Assembly (NCBI GenBank): GCA_963169105.1
Contig: OY720634.1
Location: 112,652,281 to 112,716,280 of the forward strand
DNA length: 64,000 nt
Reading direction: 5' to 3'
DNA from: Ceriagrion tenellum
Taxonomy: Eukaryota; Arthropoda; Insecta; Odonata; Coenagrionidae
A model generated the notes under the pieces. The model worked only from the letters and a program-made list of their open reading frames with translations. It did no database searches and was not told where the DNA came from. The position numbers and the translations under genes were made by a program. Below are positions 45,046 through 56,629 of this stretch, piece after piece. Position 1 is the stretch's first letter. Each line of letters starts with the position of its first letter.

Positions 45046-45880
45046 TAATGAACTTTTGGAAAAAGAATGGCTTTCCCCGGAATAATTATTGCATCAAAGA
45101 AAAGAAAATATCTAACGTAGAATCTATTAAATACTTAGGCGTCACCATCACTGAAGACATATCATGAGGGAAACACACCAGGGAAATAACTAGTGTAGCA
45201 AACCGTAGATTAGGATTCGTAAAAAGGGTTCTAGGCAAACGCGATGAGAGAGTACGAGAAAGAAGCTATTTTACCCTTGTCAGACCTCATTTAGAATATG
45301 CCGCTAGTATATGGGATCCGTACGAGGAAGGTATGATAAAAGAATTAGAGCGCGTGCAAAGGAGATCCGCTAGGTTTGTTAAAGACCGTTATGATAATTG
45401 TATAAGTCTTACGAGCTTAATAGAAGAACTAGGATGGGAATTACTATCAGAACGCAGGCTAAATTGAGGTTAAACCATTTAAGTAAATTCGAAACCGAAT
45501 TGTTCACAGATGACGTTAGATATATATAGAGAACCCCTGCGTATTATGCTAGGTTTGATCATATTAACAAGATTAGAGAGATAGATGTCGTACCGATATA
45601 TTTAAACTGTCATTTTTCCCGCGTACTATAAGAGAAAACAATAGGCAGCGTAGCAAAGGGATAGGTAGGTGAAATATAGTTAGAGTAGTCTGTAGTGCAA
45701 TGCATGTAATAACAACCAATAACCCCATTCTTATTATGTAAATACTAACCATGTGACCCTATTATCTAGCATGCCTTCATTAAATATCCTAGCTGTATGT
45801 CAATAGTGCATGTTTGGTGATCTTCACCCCCTGCCACACACCCTCGTGGTGGCTCGCAGGGTACATCTACATCTACGTGA
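45046..45880 (+). pseudogene. CR1/jockey-like LINE, reverse transcriptase C-terminus and 3' end
   Basis: The frame gives FWKKNGFPRNNYCIK, VESIKYLGVTITEDIS, stop, GKHTREITSVANRRLGFVKR, VRPHLEYAASIWDPYEEG and LERVQRRSARFVKDRYDN. Then comes LGWELLSERR and, after a frame change, YYARFDHINKIREID. This is the thumb region that follows the catalytic core in CR1/jockey-type LINEs. The element ends with CACCCCCTGCCACACACCCT, CGTGGTGGCTCGCAGGGTA and the CATCTAC-type terminus. Truncated at the 5' end with few disruptions, so moderately young. Confidence 0.85.
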
Positions 45881-46024
45881 TACCCTGCGAGCCACCACGA
45901 GGGTGTGTGGCAGGGGGTGAAGATCACCAAACATGCACTATTGCCATGCAAGTAGGATATTTAAGGGAGATATGCTAGATAATAGGGTCACATGGAGCTA
46001 GATGGTTAGTATCTAAATAATAAG
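45730..46024. repeat. Tail-to-tail palindrome of LINE 3' ends
   Basis: The last ~134 bp of the preceding copy (45730-45863) are repeated in inverted orientation at 45881-46024. The inner 63 bp (45801-45863 against 45881-45943) are identical. Further out, similarity continues with a few indels, for example 12 extra nt near 45990. The 17-nt spacer holds the CATCTACATCTAC tail. Sequence outside the palindrome on the right is different. A second insertion in opposite orientation at the tail, or an inverted duplication, would explain it. Confidence 0.9.
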
Positions 46025-46072
46025 GAAGGGATTAGTAATGATGATGGTAGTAGGATGAGGAAAGGATTAAGG

Positions 46073-46288
46073 GTAGTACGTAGATGTAGATGTTCTTCTA
46101 CGTATCACTCTCCTGGTTTCTGGTCTGACTGCGTACCGTTGCCCTGATTTTGGCCTGCGCTTGGCATTAGGGGGAACGTGCGTGGTTCTGATTGGAACTG
46201 GGATGAGTGCTGCATGCCTGGTGTGGAATCACCCCGTGCCACACACCCTAGTGGTGGCTTGCACGGTATTTCGTAGATGTAGATGCAG
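46073..46288 (+). mobile_element. Further LINE 3' tails
   Basis: A TACGTAGATGTAGATG tail at 46075-46091 suggests the end of one element. Another 3' end follows at 46200-46288: GCATGCCTGGTGTGGAATCA, CCCCGTGCCACACACCCTAG, GGTGGCTTGCACGGTATTTC and GTAGATGTAGATG. Only the terminal 100-200 bp remain. Confidence 0.75.
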
Positions 46289-46289
46289 A

Positions 46290-46815
46290 TAAGGATTTTA
46301 TGTACAGATTTGCGTGAAACTTTGCTCGCGTGTTTTCATTTGCGACATCCTTGGATAAAAGGGAAAATATTACCATACTGATTTCGTTTTTTGGCATTTA
46401 TTTGGCAAAAATAAAATTCAGTGGTATTTTAACACGTAACATTGTGTCACAAGACATATTTTGTAATAACTTGATGAAATGAAAGAACAGATTTTCTTAT
46501 AAACGCAAAAAAAAAACATTTATAATTATTATAATTGCTTCTAACAAATATCAACGTGTTATGCCGATTCGGAAAAAAGCATTTTTCCATAGCATTAACG
46601 GCAAAATTTCGAAAATCGCGCGGAAAGCTGAAGCAACAACCACATTTAACTACGGGGAAAAATTCAAAATGCAATTCTTTGATTTCCAATACAGCCAGTA
46701 TGGTGAGCTTCGCCGCAGATGCAGATGTACGTAAATAATATGTGATCGTAGAATTTTACTTACTTTAAACATAATTAAAACTTGCACTCAATGACCCACA
46801 ATAAATCCCTCAACC
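46290..46815. other. Unassigned sequence
   Basis: No recognised feature. Frames at 46447-46738 overlap on the two strands. Confidence 0.45.
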
Positions 46816-46820
46816 ATCAA

Positions 46821-46876
46821 CCAACTAGAGAATAGTAACGCTTGACACCAACCAACTAGAGAATAGTAACGCTTAT
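46821..46876 (+). repeat. 31-bp tandem duplication
   Basis: CCAACTAGAGAATAGTAACG occurs at 46821 and again at 46852, just before the start of the LINE fragment. Confidence 0.85.
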
Positions 46877-47875
46877 TCATGCTTGGTGCGAAAAGTGGCA
46901 GATGGAACTAAACATAAAAAAGTGCGTAGCAGTCAGCTTTTGGAAAAAGAAAAATAGGCCAGGTAGGGCTTACAAAATTAATAGTACGGAAATTATTCAC
47001 GCCGAGTCTGTTAAGTACTTAGGGGTCACAATTACTCACGACATATCTTGGGGAAAACATATTCGGGAAATACGCGGTCAAGGATACAGGTAGCTAGGCT
47101 TTATCAAGAGAGTACTCGGAAAATGTGATGAAAGTGAAAGAACGTTGTTATTTTTCAATCGTTAGGCCTCATCTGGAATAAGCTGTTAGTGTATGGGATC
47201 CAAACGAAGCAGGGTTGATATCAGAGTTCGATCGCGTGCAGCGAAGAGGAGCTAGGTTTGTGAAACGATGCTACGATAAGTTGGCTAGTGTGTCTGGACT
47301 GTTAGAAGAATTAGGATGGGAATCGCTATCACAGCGTAGATTCAATTATAGGCTTACCTCCTAACTAAATTTCAGGAAAACATTTCTCTGACGACGTAAA
47401 AAACATACTATTAACCCCCTCGTACTACGGAAGATTAGATCGCGCCAATAAAATTAGAGAGATAGATTGTAGAACCGATCGGTATAAAATGTCATTTTTT
47501 TCCGCGTACCATTCGGGACCATAACAGCTGTGATCGTCGTCATGAATAGTTCGAATAGTGACAATAGGCAGACAGTAAATCTTTCTACGTTCTTATTTAT
47601 GCATGATGTAAATATTGATGTTCTTATTTATGCATGATATTTTGAATCTGTAGCAGTAGTCTTTGTATCCCTTGCACGTTGGAACGATTGAAGATTGAAT
47701 GTTTCTTGGGTATTAGATTTTTAATTGGCGCTTTGCATGTGTGGTACGCGGGTTTCAATGTAATTTCGGTGTTCTACCGTATCATTCATGCATGCCTGGT
47801 GTGGAAGCACCCCCAGCCACACACCCTTTGGGTGGCTTGCAGGGTATGACGTAGACGTAGATGTAGACACCTATT
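46877..47875 (+). pseudogene. CR1/jockey-like LINE (subfamily A), longest copy
   Basis: The coding part starts LIHAWCEKWQMELNIKKCVA, then SFWKKKNRPGRAYKINSTEI and SVKYLGVTITHDISWGKHIR. After frameshifts and stops come LGFIKRVLGKCDE, RPHLE and LGWESLSQRR. It ends YYGRLDRANKIREIDCRTDR and MSFFPRTIRDHNSCDR. The 3' region has two TTATTTATGCATGA units. It closes with GGTGTGGAAGCACCCCCAGC, CACACACCCTTTGGGTGGCT and a (GTAGAC/T)n tail to 47875. Palm motifs (GVPQGS, YADD) are not included, so the copy begins after the catalytic core. This is the reference copy for the other subfamily-A ends here. Confidence 0.85.
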
Positions 47876-47879
47876 AAAT

Positions 47880-48310
47880 TTGAGTGGATGAATGGTCCAT
47901 CAATTAATAAAAATAATTATAAATACGCCTAAACGCTTCGGAGTCTTAAAATAAGAAGAGAGAGAGGAAAAGCAAACACGTTAAACTTGGGGGCATTCAA
48001 GAAAAAGAAGCATAACTGTTACACACCGATAAATTAGGTAAGTACTTTTAAATAATTTATATTGCCGATGTGAACGCTCTTGGCGCCTTACCGTAAAAAA
48101 TGTTATGGTTTTTCTCACGGATTACTATGCCCTTCCATTGCTCTATCCTAGATAAACGATCACCGAGATTTTCAAATATTAAATCTCCTTGACACAAAAT
48201 CTACCCAAGCCATTTCTAGCAATAATGTTAGAGAAGTTTTAATATCCGTGTCATTTCCATGTTCATGTGTATAAAATATATCCCGACACAAATCATTAAA
48301 GTTAATTAGA
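47880..48310. other. Unassigned AT-rich spacer
   Basis: Nothing recognised. Confidence 0.5.
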
Positions 48311-48317
48311 ATTTATC

Positions 48318-48735
48318 AATATATTACGAACTCCAACATATTACGGTAGATCAGATCATAATAATTAAGTAACGGAAATAGCTTATGAGAAGAAAGGTTA
48401 AAAATGTCATTTTTCCCGCGATCGATAAGAAACCATCATGGTTGCGTTAAGACTTTGAAGTAGGTTAGTTGACAGGTAGTGAAGCTGATTTATACATGTG
48501 CCCCTTAATGCATGTTTCTAAATCTTCTGAGTATTGCCAACACCACGTTTTTCATGTTCACTGCATGACTCTTGTGTCACGTTTACATTGTTACATAATA
48601 GATTATTTTAGTAGTTTCTGTAGCATTTGTAGAATACCCATAGTGTAGTGCATGTTGGCGAAGGTTAATTTCTTCGCTTTAGTTCATGTTGGAGATAAGT
48701 CACCCCCTGTAAAACACCGACGTTCAAGGACTACA
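48318..48735 (+). mobile_element. Old CR1/jockey-like LINE 3' end
   Basis: A degenerate match to the subfamily-A end. ITNSNI-LR-IRS stands for LLTPSYYGRLD, and KMSFFPRSIRNHHG for the KMSFFPRTIRDHN segment. Remnants of the terminus follow as TTCATGTTGGAGATAAGTCA, CCCCCTGTAAAACACCGACG. Strongly diverged, so it is the oldest copy in the cluster. Confidence 0.6.
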
Positions 48736-48969
48736 TATCCTTTGGAACAAAGTATAGTTTAACTGAAAAACTCTGTGGCAAAAATAGTATTTTTTCAGGA
48801 CTTTTCACTATAGTTTACAAATATGAACATTCAGTAAGCATACATTAAGCATTAATACAATAATATTTACAATTACTATAGTGCAAGCTAATAAAATATA
48901 TAAACAATTAGTAAGGATGAGAGAGAGTTTTTTATAGAAATTAACAAAAAATGAAGTGTACAATGAAAT

Positions 48970-49600
48970 TCACACTGCGCTACAGTAACATTTTTTATAC
49001 AAGAAAGATAACATTTCCGATTTAAATTTATATACATTATTTGATTTTATAATATTGTCAGGAATACCATTCCATATTCTTAGGCCATAATATATTGTGG
49101 ATAAGTGATACATATTAGTTCTACACCTTGGAATTTTGAATCGTCTTCTTCCTCTTACTTGTCTCCCTGGAATACTTGGGTTTCTAATAATATAATTATA
49201 CAGATAATCAGGGGTTTTAGGTGATAATACTTTGTAGATGAACAGAGATAAGTTAAATATTTTTCTATGTTCCAATTTCATCCACTTCAATTTAACATAA
49301 TAAGGAGTTACATGTTCGTAAATATTCGTATTACATATATATCTTACTCCGGCATTAAACAAGATTTGTAATTTATTTTGTAATTCCTTAGTAAATCAAC
49401 AAATACAAGGAGACAATAATCGATATGAGGAATTAAAAGATGATTAATGAGTTTTTTACGCAGCTCAAATGGAATTAAATGTTTAAATTGTTTCATCTGC
49501 GCTAATGTCTTGTACACATTGTTGGAAATGAAAGCAACATGCTCCTTCCAAGTTAATGTATTATTAATATTAACTCCTAAGTTTACAACAACAAGGGTAA
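48970..49600 (-). pseudogene. LINE reverse transcriptase C-terminal region (second lineage)
   Basis: On minus: NLGVNINNTLTWKEHVAFIS, NNVYKTLAQMKQFKHLIPFE and LRKKLINHLLIPHIDYCLLV, a frameshift near 49395, then QNKLQILFNAGVRYICN and YEHVTPYYVKLKWMKLEHRK. LYNYIIRNPSIPGRQVRGRR, RTNMYHLSTIYYGLRIWNGI and a stop after CYCSAV complete it. The order (NLGV-I-x-x-L-x-W-x-x-H, C-x-x-V, A-x-R-Y-I, L-x-W-x-x-x-x-x-R-x, R-x-x-x-x-x-L-R-x-W-N-x-I-P) is that of CR1/jockey-type ORF2 ends. Only one frameshift over ~200 codons. It differs from the GTAGAT-tailed copies and is nearer to the remnant at 20795. Confidence 0.85.
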
Positions 49601-49619
49601 TCAGTAGGTGTAGATTAAT

Positions 49620-51098
49620 TTCTCACTTCCTTACGATACGACCGAGACAAAATTCAACATGCTTGGAAGTACTCAAAACCTCAAAATTATCTTCGCATGA
49701 CTCGAGTCACTCACAACGCCGTTTAACACAACCGTACGTAGCAATTTCATTTGTCTAGTGGGAAAACAGTGAGTGGATGACTTTTCACAAATGGAAACGC
49801 ATCTTTCATAACCCCAGCATTAACTGGAATAAATATGAAACGTTCAAAACATTAAACAGCGTCCAGAAAAATATCACGTATTTCAACCGCTAATTATAAC
49901 AAAAGCTCGCTCTTAGTGACCATGCTCCATTTTTTCCCCTTCCCTTTCGCGAGACCAAGGCACTTAAGGGCTGCATAATACTCTCAACAAAAAACCCTTC
50001 ACGATAATCGTGCACTTGAGTGGCCTCATTGAGTCTTTTTCTTTCACTCGGAGATTAAGACAAGACGGAGGAGGTAGAAACAAGAGGAAGGAGTAGATGG
50101 AAAACGACCCTTTTTTCTCTCTCGACAATTGGAAGAGATGACAATGTCGAGATAAGGGATGAAGATTTACGAATGTGACAGGGGAGTCGACGAGAGCATC
50201 TCAAGCGAGAAATAAGGAGAATGTTTAAGAATGCCGGATGAGGGGGAGAGAGGAGTTGAGGAAAGGAAGAAGTCTTCTGGGAAAGGAGGAAGGGAGAGTT
50301 GGAAAATGAAGAATGGTTCGCGAGCTGAAGACGAGATGGGGCTTGATACGGCTTTCCCAGATACGCAAAGGAGGGCGCTTCCGCTATCGGGGAAGGGAGA
50401 CGGTGAAAGAAAGTGGGAGTTGGGTAGGGAGGGAGGGATGTCTGCAGACATCATCCGTTCGCAGAACTTATTTTCCTTCAAAATGCCCGTGAAAAAAGGG
50501 GAGGGAGCCCTGTATTTCTATATATACATAAGGGTTGGAGCAATAATATTTCATGAGGAAATCAGACTGGTGTCACCGCCATAACTGTGCAAGAAAACTC
50601 CTAGCTCTACCAAAAGGAAATAAAACCTTCCATTACGATCCTTATTTATTTGCATTCATTTTTAACCAGCTGTCTCGAAGATAAACGCGGAAAACTTTCA
50701 CGGAAACAAAGAAGTGTTTCACGAAACTGTCAACAAAACTAACCACCTATGGGAATGAATGAAGACAAATTCTTAGGGAACTTCGAAGAATATCCTGTAT
50801 TCCTGCGAGCGAAAACCTTTGGGTACTTGCATACTTTCAAGGATAAAACAATTTGGTATACAATATGGTATCTATTTGTCGACACATTAATTCCAATTTA
50901 ACCCAGCCACAGTTCTAGCGTTTAGATGCCAAGGACTCTAAGCCGAACCCTTGAAAATGGTAATCACACGTGAAAACCATGGCAGTGTTATGCCAGTATA
51001 AAAGCAAAATAAATAAATATGTAAGAATATAATTATTCAATAAAATGACTCAAGGCAGAATATCCACTACGTTCAGAAATACCTGAAATATACTGTAT

Positions 51099-51100
<2 letters not shown>
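49620..51100. other. Unassigned sequence with purine-rich part
   Basis: 50060-50510 is G/A-rich on plus, giving overlapping frames on both strands (50167-50584) with low-complexity peptides. Nothing else recognised. Confidence 0.4.
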
Positions 51101-51101
<1 letters not shown>

Positions 51102-51166
<65 letters not shown>

Positions 51167-51183
51167 TATATATATATATATAT
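51102..51183. repeat. (TA)n microsatellite
   Basis: About 80 bp of TA repeats, with two short CA/ACAT interruptions near 51156-51166. Confidence 0.95.
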
Positions 51184-51189
51184 TCATTT

Positions 51190-52110
51190 TACCCATGAAA
51201 CAACCTCTACGGCTTACAGCCATAGGAATTATTTCCTATGCGATATTAATTATGGAATATAACTGGTATCCAAATTTTGTACGATACTATAGGGTAGAAG
51301 AAAACGAAATTCCTTCCAAAGCAGATAATTAAACGCTAAGGAAATGATACAGAAATGAAATAACAGTACTCCTCGCCTTTTCCAAATTACACCCGCGCAA
51401 AAATATTAACAAAAGCCATCTCTCTGCACAGTCGAAATTAAACCCCCAAAACGGTAATATTTGTACCCAACCAATCTAACTGTAAATGCACAAAGCGTTG
51501 CGTCACCCAGTACCAAACTAAAAAAAAGAGGCTAACACCGACCTGATTAAAATATACATATTTGGCAAAAAAATTAAGTTCATCTCATTGAGGCAAGAAT
51601 TTAAAATACGCTACCCAAATTCGGCCATGTTGCGAAAACTTTAATGTATAAATCTCTTCGTATAACTCCTATTTTATGCGCTTGAGTCAAGCAGGGGAAG
51701 ATGAGGAAATACTCGGAATATTTCCGAGAATTTCCTCCCTAGGAACACTTAAAATAAATTTAGTCACCGACCTGTGAAGGCTCCAACCGGAATGAGCGAA
51801 AAACTGCCCAAATTAAAATTCAAAGTTTTGCCTTTGCTAAGCGAGCTCCTCGTTAAAAGTTTGGCAGACTCTTCAATTAAGCACGCCCTTTATGAGTGAG
51901 GCCCCATAATTTATTCTCGCCACAGGTCACGATCGCTGTAATGGAATGGACTTCCCAGTCCTTAAGATTCTCAGCACAATATACTGTCTGAGAACTGAAA
52001 TTCCCAACACTCCGACCACCATGAAATCCGTTCACATCAGCGTCGAAACTTGGTACTGACAGAAGGAAAAACTGAGGAACAGTACGGTGAAAAAAGGAGA
52101 CAGTACACTC
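51190..52110. other. Unassigned sequence, possibly intronic or 3' end of a gene
   Basis: A minus frame, 51877-52128, lies immediately downstream of the exon candidate at 52113-52294. Acceptor-like CTTCTGTCAG near 52058 would join in phase to give only seven more codons and a stop. Another at about 51997 would open a longer frame. Neither is certain. Confidence 0.3.
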
Positions 52111-52112
52111 AC

Positions 52113-52294
52113 CGGTGGGAACGACCATTTAGCACACACCATTGCGAGGCAAATTTCTACGACTATTGAGGCAGATTCATAGAAGAAGTATGACAGGTAT
52201 GTAACTCTATTCTCCACATTGACCTCCTGAGGTGGTGAATCATAAACATCGCTAAAGTCTACGCGTAATAATTGTTGGCCCCATCCAAAAAAGT
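52113..52294 (-). CDS. Candidate internal exon, unknown protein
   Basis: On minus, a textbook acceptor (pyrimidine tract CTCCTCTCTCTCTTTTGCTC then CTCAG) precedes 52294, and GTGAGTGT follows 52113. The 182 nt between are open in a single frame (2 nt + 60 codons, ending in phase 0). They read FFGWGQQLLRVDFSDVYDSP, PQEVNVENRVTYLSYFFYES and ASIVVEICLAMVCAKWSFPP. Composition is protein-like, with a hydrophobic stretch (ASIVVEICLAMVC) that may be membrane-spanning. It is not a transposon motif I know. A G-W-G-Q-Q-L-L followed by V-Y-D-S-P faintly recalls the C-terminal region of insect odorant receptors, but I do not claim it. Confidence 0.4.
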
Positions 52295-52299
52295 CTGAG

Positions 52300-55200
52300 G
52301 AGCAAAAGAGAGAGAGGAGTAATAACATCGAATCACAAAACGTTGGACAGTTGGGTGGACGGGGGGAATCGAATATTTAAAATGATTCCATAATGAGGCT
52401 TAGAGATGAAATCAATAAAAACACAGTTTTTACAAAGGATAATAGATGATTTTATAGGTTTAATAATTCTATGACCAACTATTGGGTAAGAATATAATTA
52501 TTGATCGCAAAAGTCGTGATAAAATTTTTGCGGTGTCACCTACAAATCAAACACCTCAACATTCAGATGTAAGATTCTGGAAGAGTCCAGAGAGGATAGA
52601 AAGAGTTACTAAAATCTCTCTGCTAAGCTCAAAATGTGATCACTTCCATAGAATGCCGACATTTACAGCACAATTAAACACTGCAGTACAGACGCACTGT
52701 AATTTTCCACCAGGATTTAATTAAGGTACAACTAGTATCGCAATCATTGAGTGCTCATGAGGATGCTGTTGTTGTCCCATAAATAAATCCTGGCGGAAAA
52801 AAAATATAGTGACTTTAATACAGTGACAATGGTTTACCACATACTTAAGCTGAAAAAAATCGAATAAAGTGCGCTTAAAATTCAAGAAAAATTAAACAAT
52901 AACATCCGCATAAAATATAACTAAACGACACGTAAAACATAAGTCCATCGACTTTTCGGGATTCTCCGGAGGTCAGATGTCCCACAAGACCCGTAAAATT
53001 CAATCGGAGTTCGAATCACGGTTAAGTCACACGATAATTTTTCTAAGGCATACTTCATGCGATGAAAGAATCGATTTATAACAATCGAAAAAGCTCGATC
53101 AGCACAGGAGGAGGGCGACCTTAAGCCAATCAGCCGTCACCTGAGCTCCAAGGACAGAACATTAGTCTACACAAGATGGCACAAGAGGCGTATAACTTTC
53201 ACTGGAATATTCTTAGCCCTGATTATGTTGAGCCAGACACCCATCGAAACGTTGGATAAAATGGAAACATTTACCCAGTGAGTAACCCGAAAAGAGATCA
53301 CATACATACCTGTGTTAGCAGTGTGAAGGGTATTAAGTCAAACATGGGCTAAAATGGGTTATCATCACAGGGATGTTAAAAAAATGCAGAGCAACTGGAT
53401 GGTACAGAGTTGTCATCTACGACATGTTAGGAGCAATGCTAAGCAAAAGAGCAGCTACAATTGGAAATAAGACGAGAGGTAATGTTCTTTCATCCATATA
53501 TAATTTCCTAAGCGTTGAATTATCTGCTTTGGAAGGGTATTCATTTTTTCTTCCCAATAATACCGTATAAAAATATTTGTGTATCCAGTTATATCTGATA
53601 ATTATTTTTGCACGGGAAATAACTCTTACCGTCTCAAGCATGCCAACGATGATAACTCATTTTGGCCCATTTTGGACTAAACACCCTCTACACAGCTCAC
53701 ACGGATATTTCACCCCTTTCGGTGAGAGGCACGAAGTTACAGGGAGTTTGAAGCATTCATGTCGAGCCCGGAATTCCACCGAATAATCTTCACAGAGACG
53801 GGATACGATTGTTGACCCTTGGAATACGAAGCAAGCCGTCCGATCGCTGCCACACACTGCCGGTCCCCAATGGCACTTGCTTTCAATTTACCGCCGTCGA
53901 GAGAGAAGAAAGAGGCGACCCGGAGAAAGCGGGAATGCTTGATGGGATGAGACGGAGAAGTTGCGGGAGGGAAGGACGAAGGGTGGGGCGGACGGGAAGA
54001 AGGGAGGCGGCGGCGGGTGATGGATGCTCGAGCTTAAATCTTTACGTCCCGGCAGGGATAGAGAGCGACGTGTCTGGCATCCAGGATGCTCCCCCCGCCA
54101 CCACCCCCCTTCTTTCCCTTCACAGCTCCCTCAGGGATAGCTGTTCCCTCAACTGATCCTTACCCCACCTACGTCCTGCCATCCCTACCTATCTCCCCCA
54201 CCCTTCCTCTCAACCCAAGTCCCCACCCGCCTCCCTGCCCACCTTTCGTCTCTCGCCTCTCTTACAATTCACGGCGTGACCGGAGCGACGGGGAATTAAA
54301 CGCACCCGTGGTCCACGCAGGTGTGTTATCCACTGCCTGAGCAAACGGGACGCGAAAAAAGGGACTAAATCGTAAATTACCGACGAACACTACGACAAGT
54401 AGATGAGTAGAATAAAGAAACTAGTCTCACGCTTGTGACGCTTTTTGATGTTTTATATCATCATCAAGCGCCCGTAAAAAGAAAAAAATCATCGAAACGG
54501 GTTGCAAATATTACTATTAAACACTATTTAAAAAATCACCTTTACACTTTTCAACAAGGAACATGTCCACAGTATCAATCGGGTATAGTATCGTACATCC
54601 GACAGATACGTCATTCCATATCGTCACAGGTATGGTAACAAATGTTAGCTAGAAGTTCGACGGTTTCAGGTAGACGTTGAGAAAAATATGTGTAATAAAT
54701 ATAGCAATTTTTTTGACAATTTTCCATTCGTTAAAGTAATCTACAACAGAAACATTAAATGCTCAGCTCTTCATTAGTTATTATTTGGATTGGTTAGTTC
54801 ATCATCCGCACAGCTTATAATTTCCCCGACCGAGGGGACATTCTCTAAACCCTTCCATGCAAAATTATTCGTCTCATATATCTTCCAATCTTCCAAACCA
54901 CCTGACATTCCTATTCTTTTCCTTCATCTCCTGCACATGCTCAACATTTTTCCCAAGATCACCCTCTTCAGCATCCCGGAAACTTGCGGAAATATATGCA
55001 TTACTATAACCACTGACTTCCACAGAAGAAGGAAAAAAATCAAAGTTCGATTTTTCTGGTCACCAATTTTATGCGGAAAACCAAAGCGGTCATAAGGGAG
55101 TAAAGAGATGCTTCCATACGTGTACAGCTCGCACGCTTTCGGGCACAGAGAGAGACAAATCTCCACCATCGAAGGATCAGTCAAGATCAAACAATGAGGC

Positions 55201-56215
55201 AAACGGTACAAGGATTATTAAAACTAAAAATATACGAAACGTTTTTCAGTTCAATATATACCTGAAACTAAATCTCGCGATACGAAATTCAAGGTTGTAA
55301 AAGAGCGGGAAACCTGATCATGGGAGGAAGAAAATGATATCTGTGAATGCAGCATTTCAGATGTGGGGCGGAGAAGAATGGAAGTGGTGAGTTGTGTAGC
55401 AAGGTCACAAACCAGAAAGTACTGGAATTGGAGGGGCAGAAGAGAGAGAAAGTGATGGAGAGAGATTCGGAGAAGGCAATAGGAGAATATGGAGAACGAG
55501 TTGAAAGGCGAGTAACATTGAAGAGAGAGATGGAAAAGAGAACGCTTGGCGAGCACAAGAGAGGAAGGGGGAGAATGGAAATTCTGAAAGGCACGAATAC
55601 AGACAGAGAGAAATATCACTAAAGTACAATTATTTCAATTCTAATAACATTTTAGATCAATCGCTCTCATTCAAGTGACTGTAATAGACCTGAAGGCTGA
55701 GAAAAAAGTGGATAACTGAACTTTTTCCAATAACATCAAAGATTCTGCAGATTTCAATGAATTTCCCCGGCCAACTGAAACAATGCATTTACCAGATCAT
55801 TGAGCATGATCATATTTTATTAAACTTGAGCAACGGCAGAGCGTGAGACGCACTTCATCTACCACTTCAACTAAAAATAAAGGGCTGAGTTACCAGTAAT
55901 TCAGAGCATAGCCGACCTTTTTAGCGACACATATCTTTGATCATAATTACAGCTTAAGTTATCTAAGTCTTTCAGTCATTATTATTCGGTGATCTACCAA
56001 ACTAGTGCGGTTTTGATGGACCTTTGATACTTCTCTTGCTTAGGGCGGTAAATAAGTAGAAAGGTGAAATTTTTACCCTATGATTCGAAGTTGGGGGAGG
56101 GATAATCCAAAAACCAATCAATAAATTGGAAGAATACTAATCGGTGATCGACTGTATGATGGCAACTTTAATCCAAGTTTTTAGAGTAGGGTTGGAACAA
56201 AAGGAACGTTTTCGG
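52300..56215. other. Unassigned sequence with two skewed islands
   Basis: 53870-54350 is GC-richer (purine-rich, then C-rich) and 55250-55630 is purine-rich. Both give overlapping frames on each strand with low-complexity peptides. 52482-52724 and 54790-55211 hold frames without domains. No repeat family recognised, no splice-supported exon. Confidence 0.35.
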
Positions 56216-56220
56216 AATGA

Positions 56221-56610
56221 CATTACACATGATAATTGGTCGTTCGATCATAAGATTGGTTGACTGCAGCCTTCCACCCATCTCTATCTAATGCTCGCTC
56301 CCTTACCTCCTGGTATCTCTTCCTGTGTACTTTCCTCTTTATTTGGTCCATGAACTTAGTCCAGGGTCTTCCTCTCGGGACTTCTCCCTCTTTTTTGCCT
56401 TCGATTATGTTCTCTACAACCCACTGTCTCAGGGCGTGTCCGATCCATCTTGTTCTTTTCTCTATGGTGTTCCACACGGTCCTTTCCTCTTCTACTTCTG
56501 TATAATTCATCATTTCTTATTTTTTCCGTTCATTTTATCTTCAGCATCCTCCTCCAGCACCAGGTTTCGAAGGCTTCTAGTCTTATAGTCTTTTCCGGTC
56601 AGGACCTTAC
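56221..56610 (-). pseudogene. RTE-like LINE C-terminal tail and 3' end
   Basis: On minus: a short LEAFE-like start, then VEEERTVWNTIEKRTRWIGH, ALRQWVVENIIEGKKEGEVP, RGRPWTKFMDQIKRKVHRKR and YQEVRERALDRDGWKAAVNQ with a closing S. Same family as 18815-19245 and 43683-43795, sharing the end CAACCAATCTTATGATCGAA. The open frame 56513-56223 is intact for 96 codons, better preserved than the 18.8-kb copy. No reverse transcriptase core. Confidence 0.8.
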
Positions 56611-56629
56611 GCATACCTGTAAAAATACC

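Noticed and set aside
50167..50584. Frames on both strands of a G/A-rich segment
   Set aside because: Low-complexity peptides from composition only.
53015..53045. B-box-like GTTCGAATC as a tRNA-like unit
   Set aside because: No A box or pairing arms at the right distance.
54430..54500. CATCATCAAGCG near ATCGAAAC as another hammerhead-like core
   Set aside because: The boxes are in the wrong order and spacing, and no stem II can be drawn.
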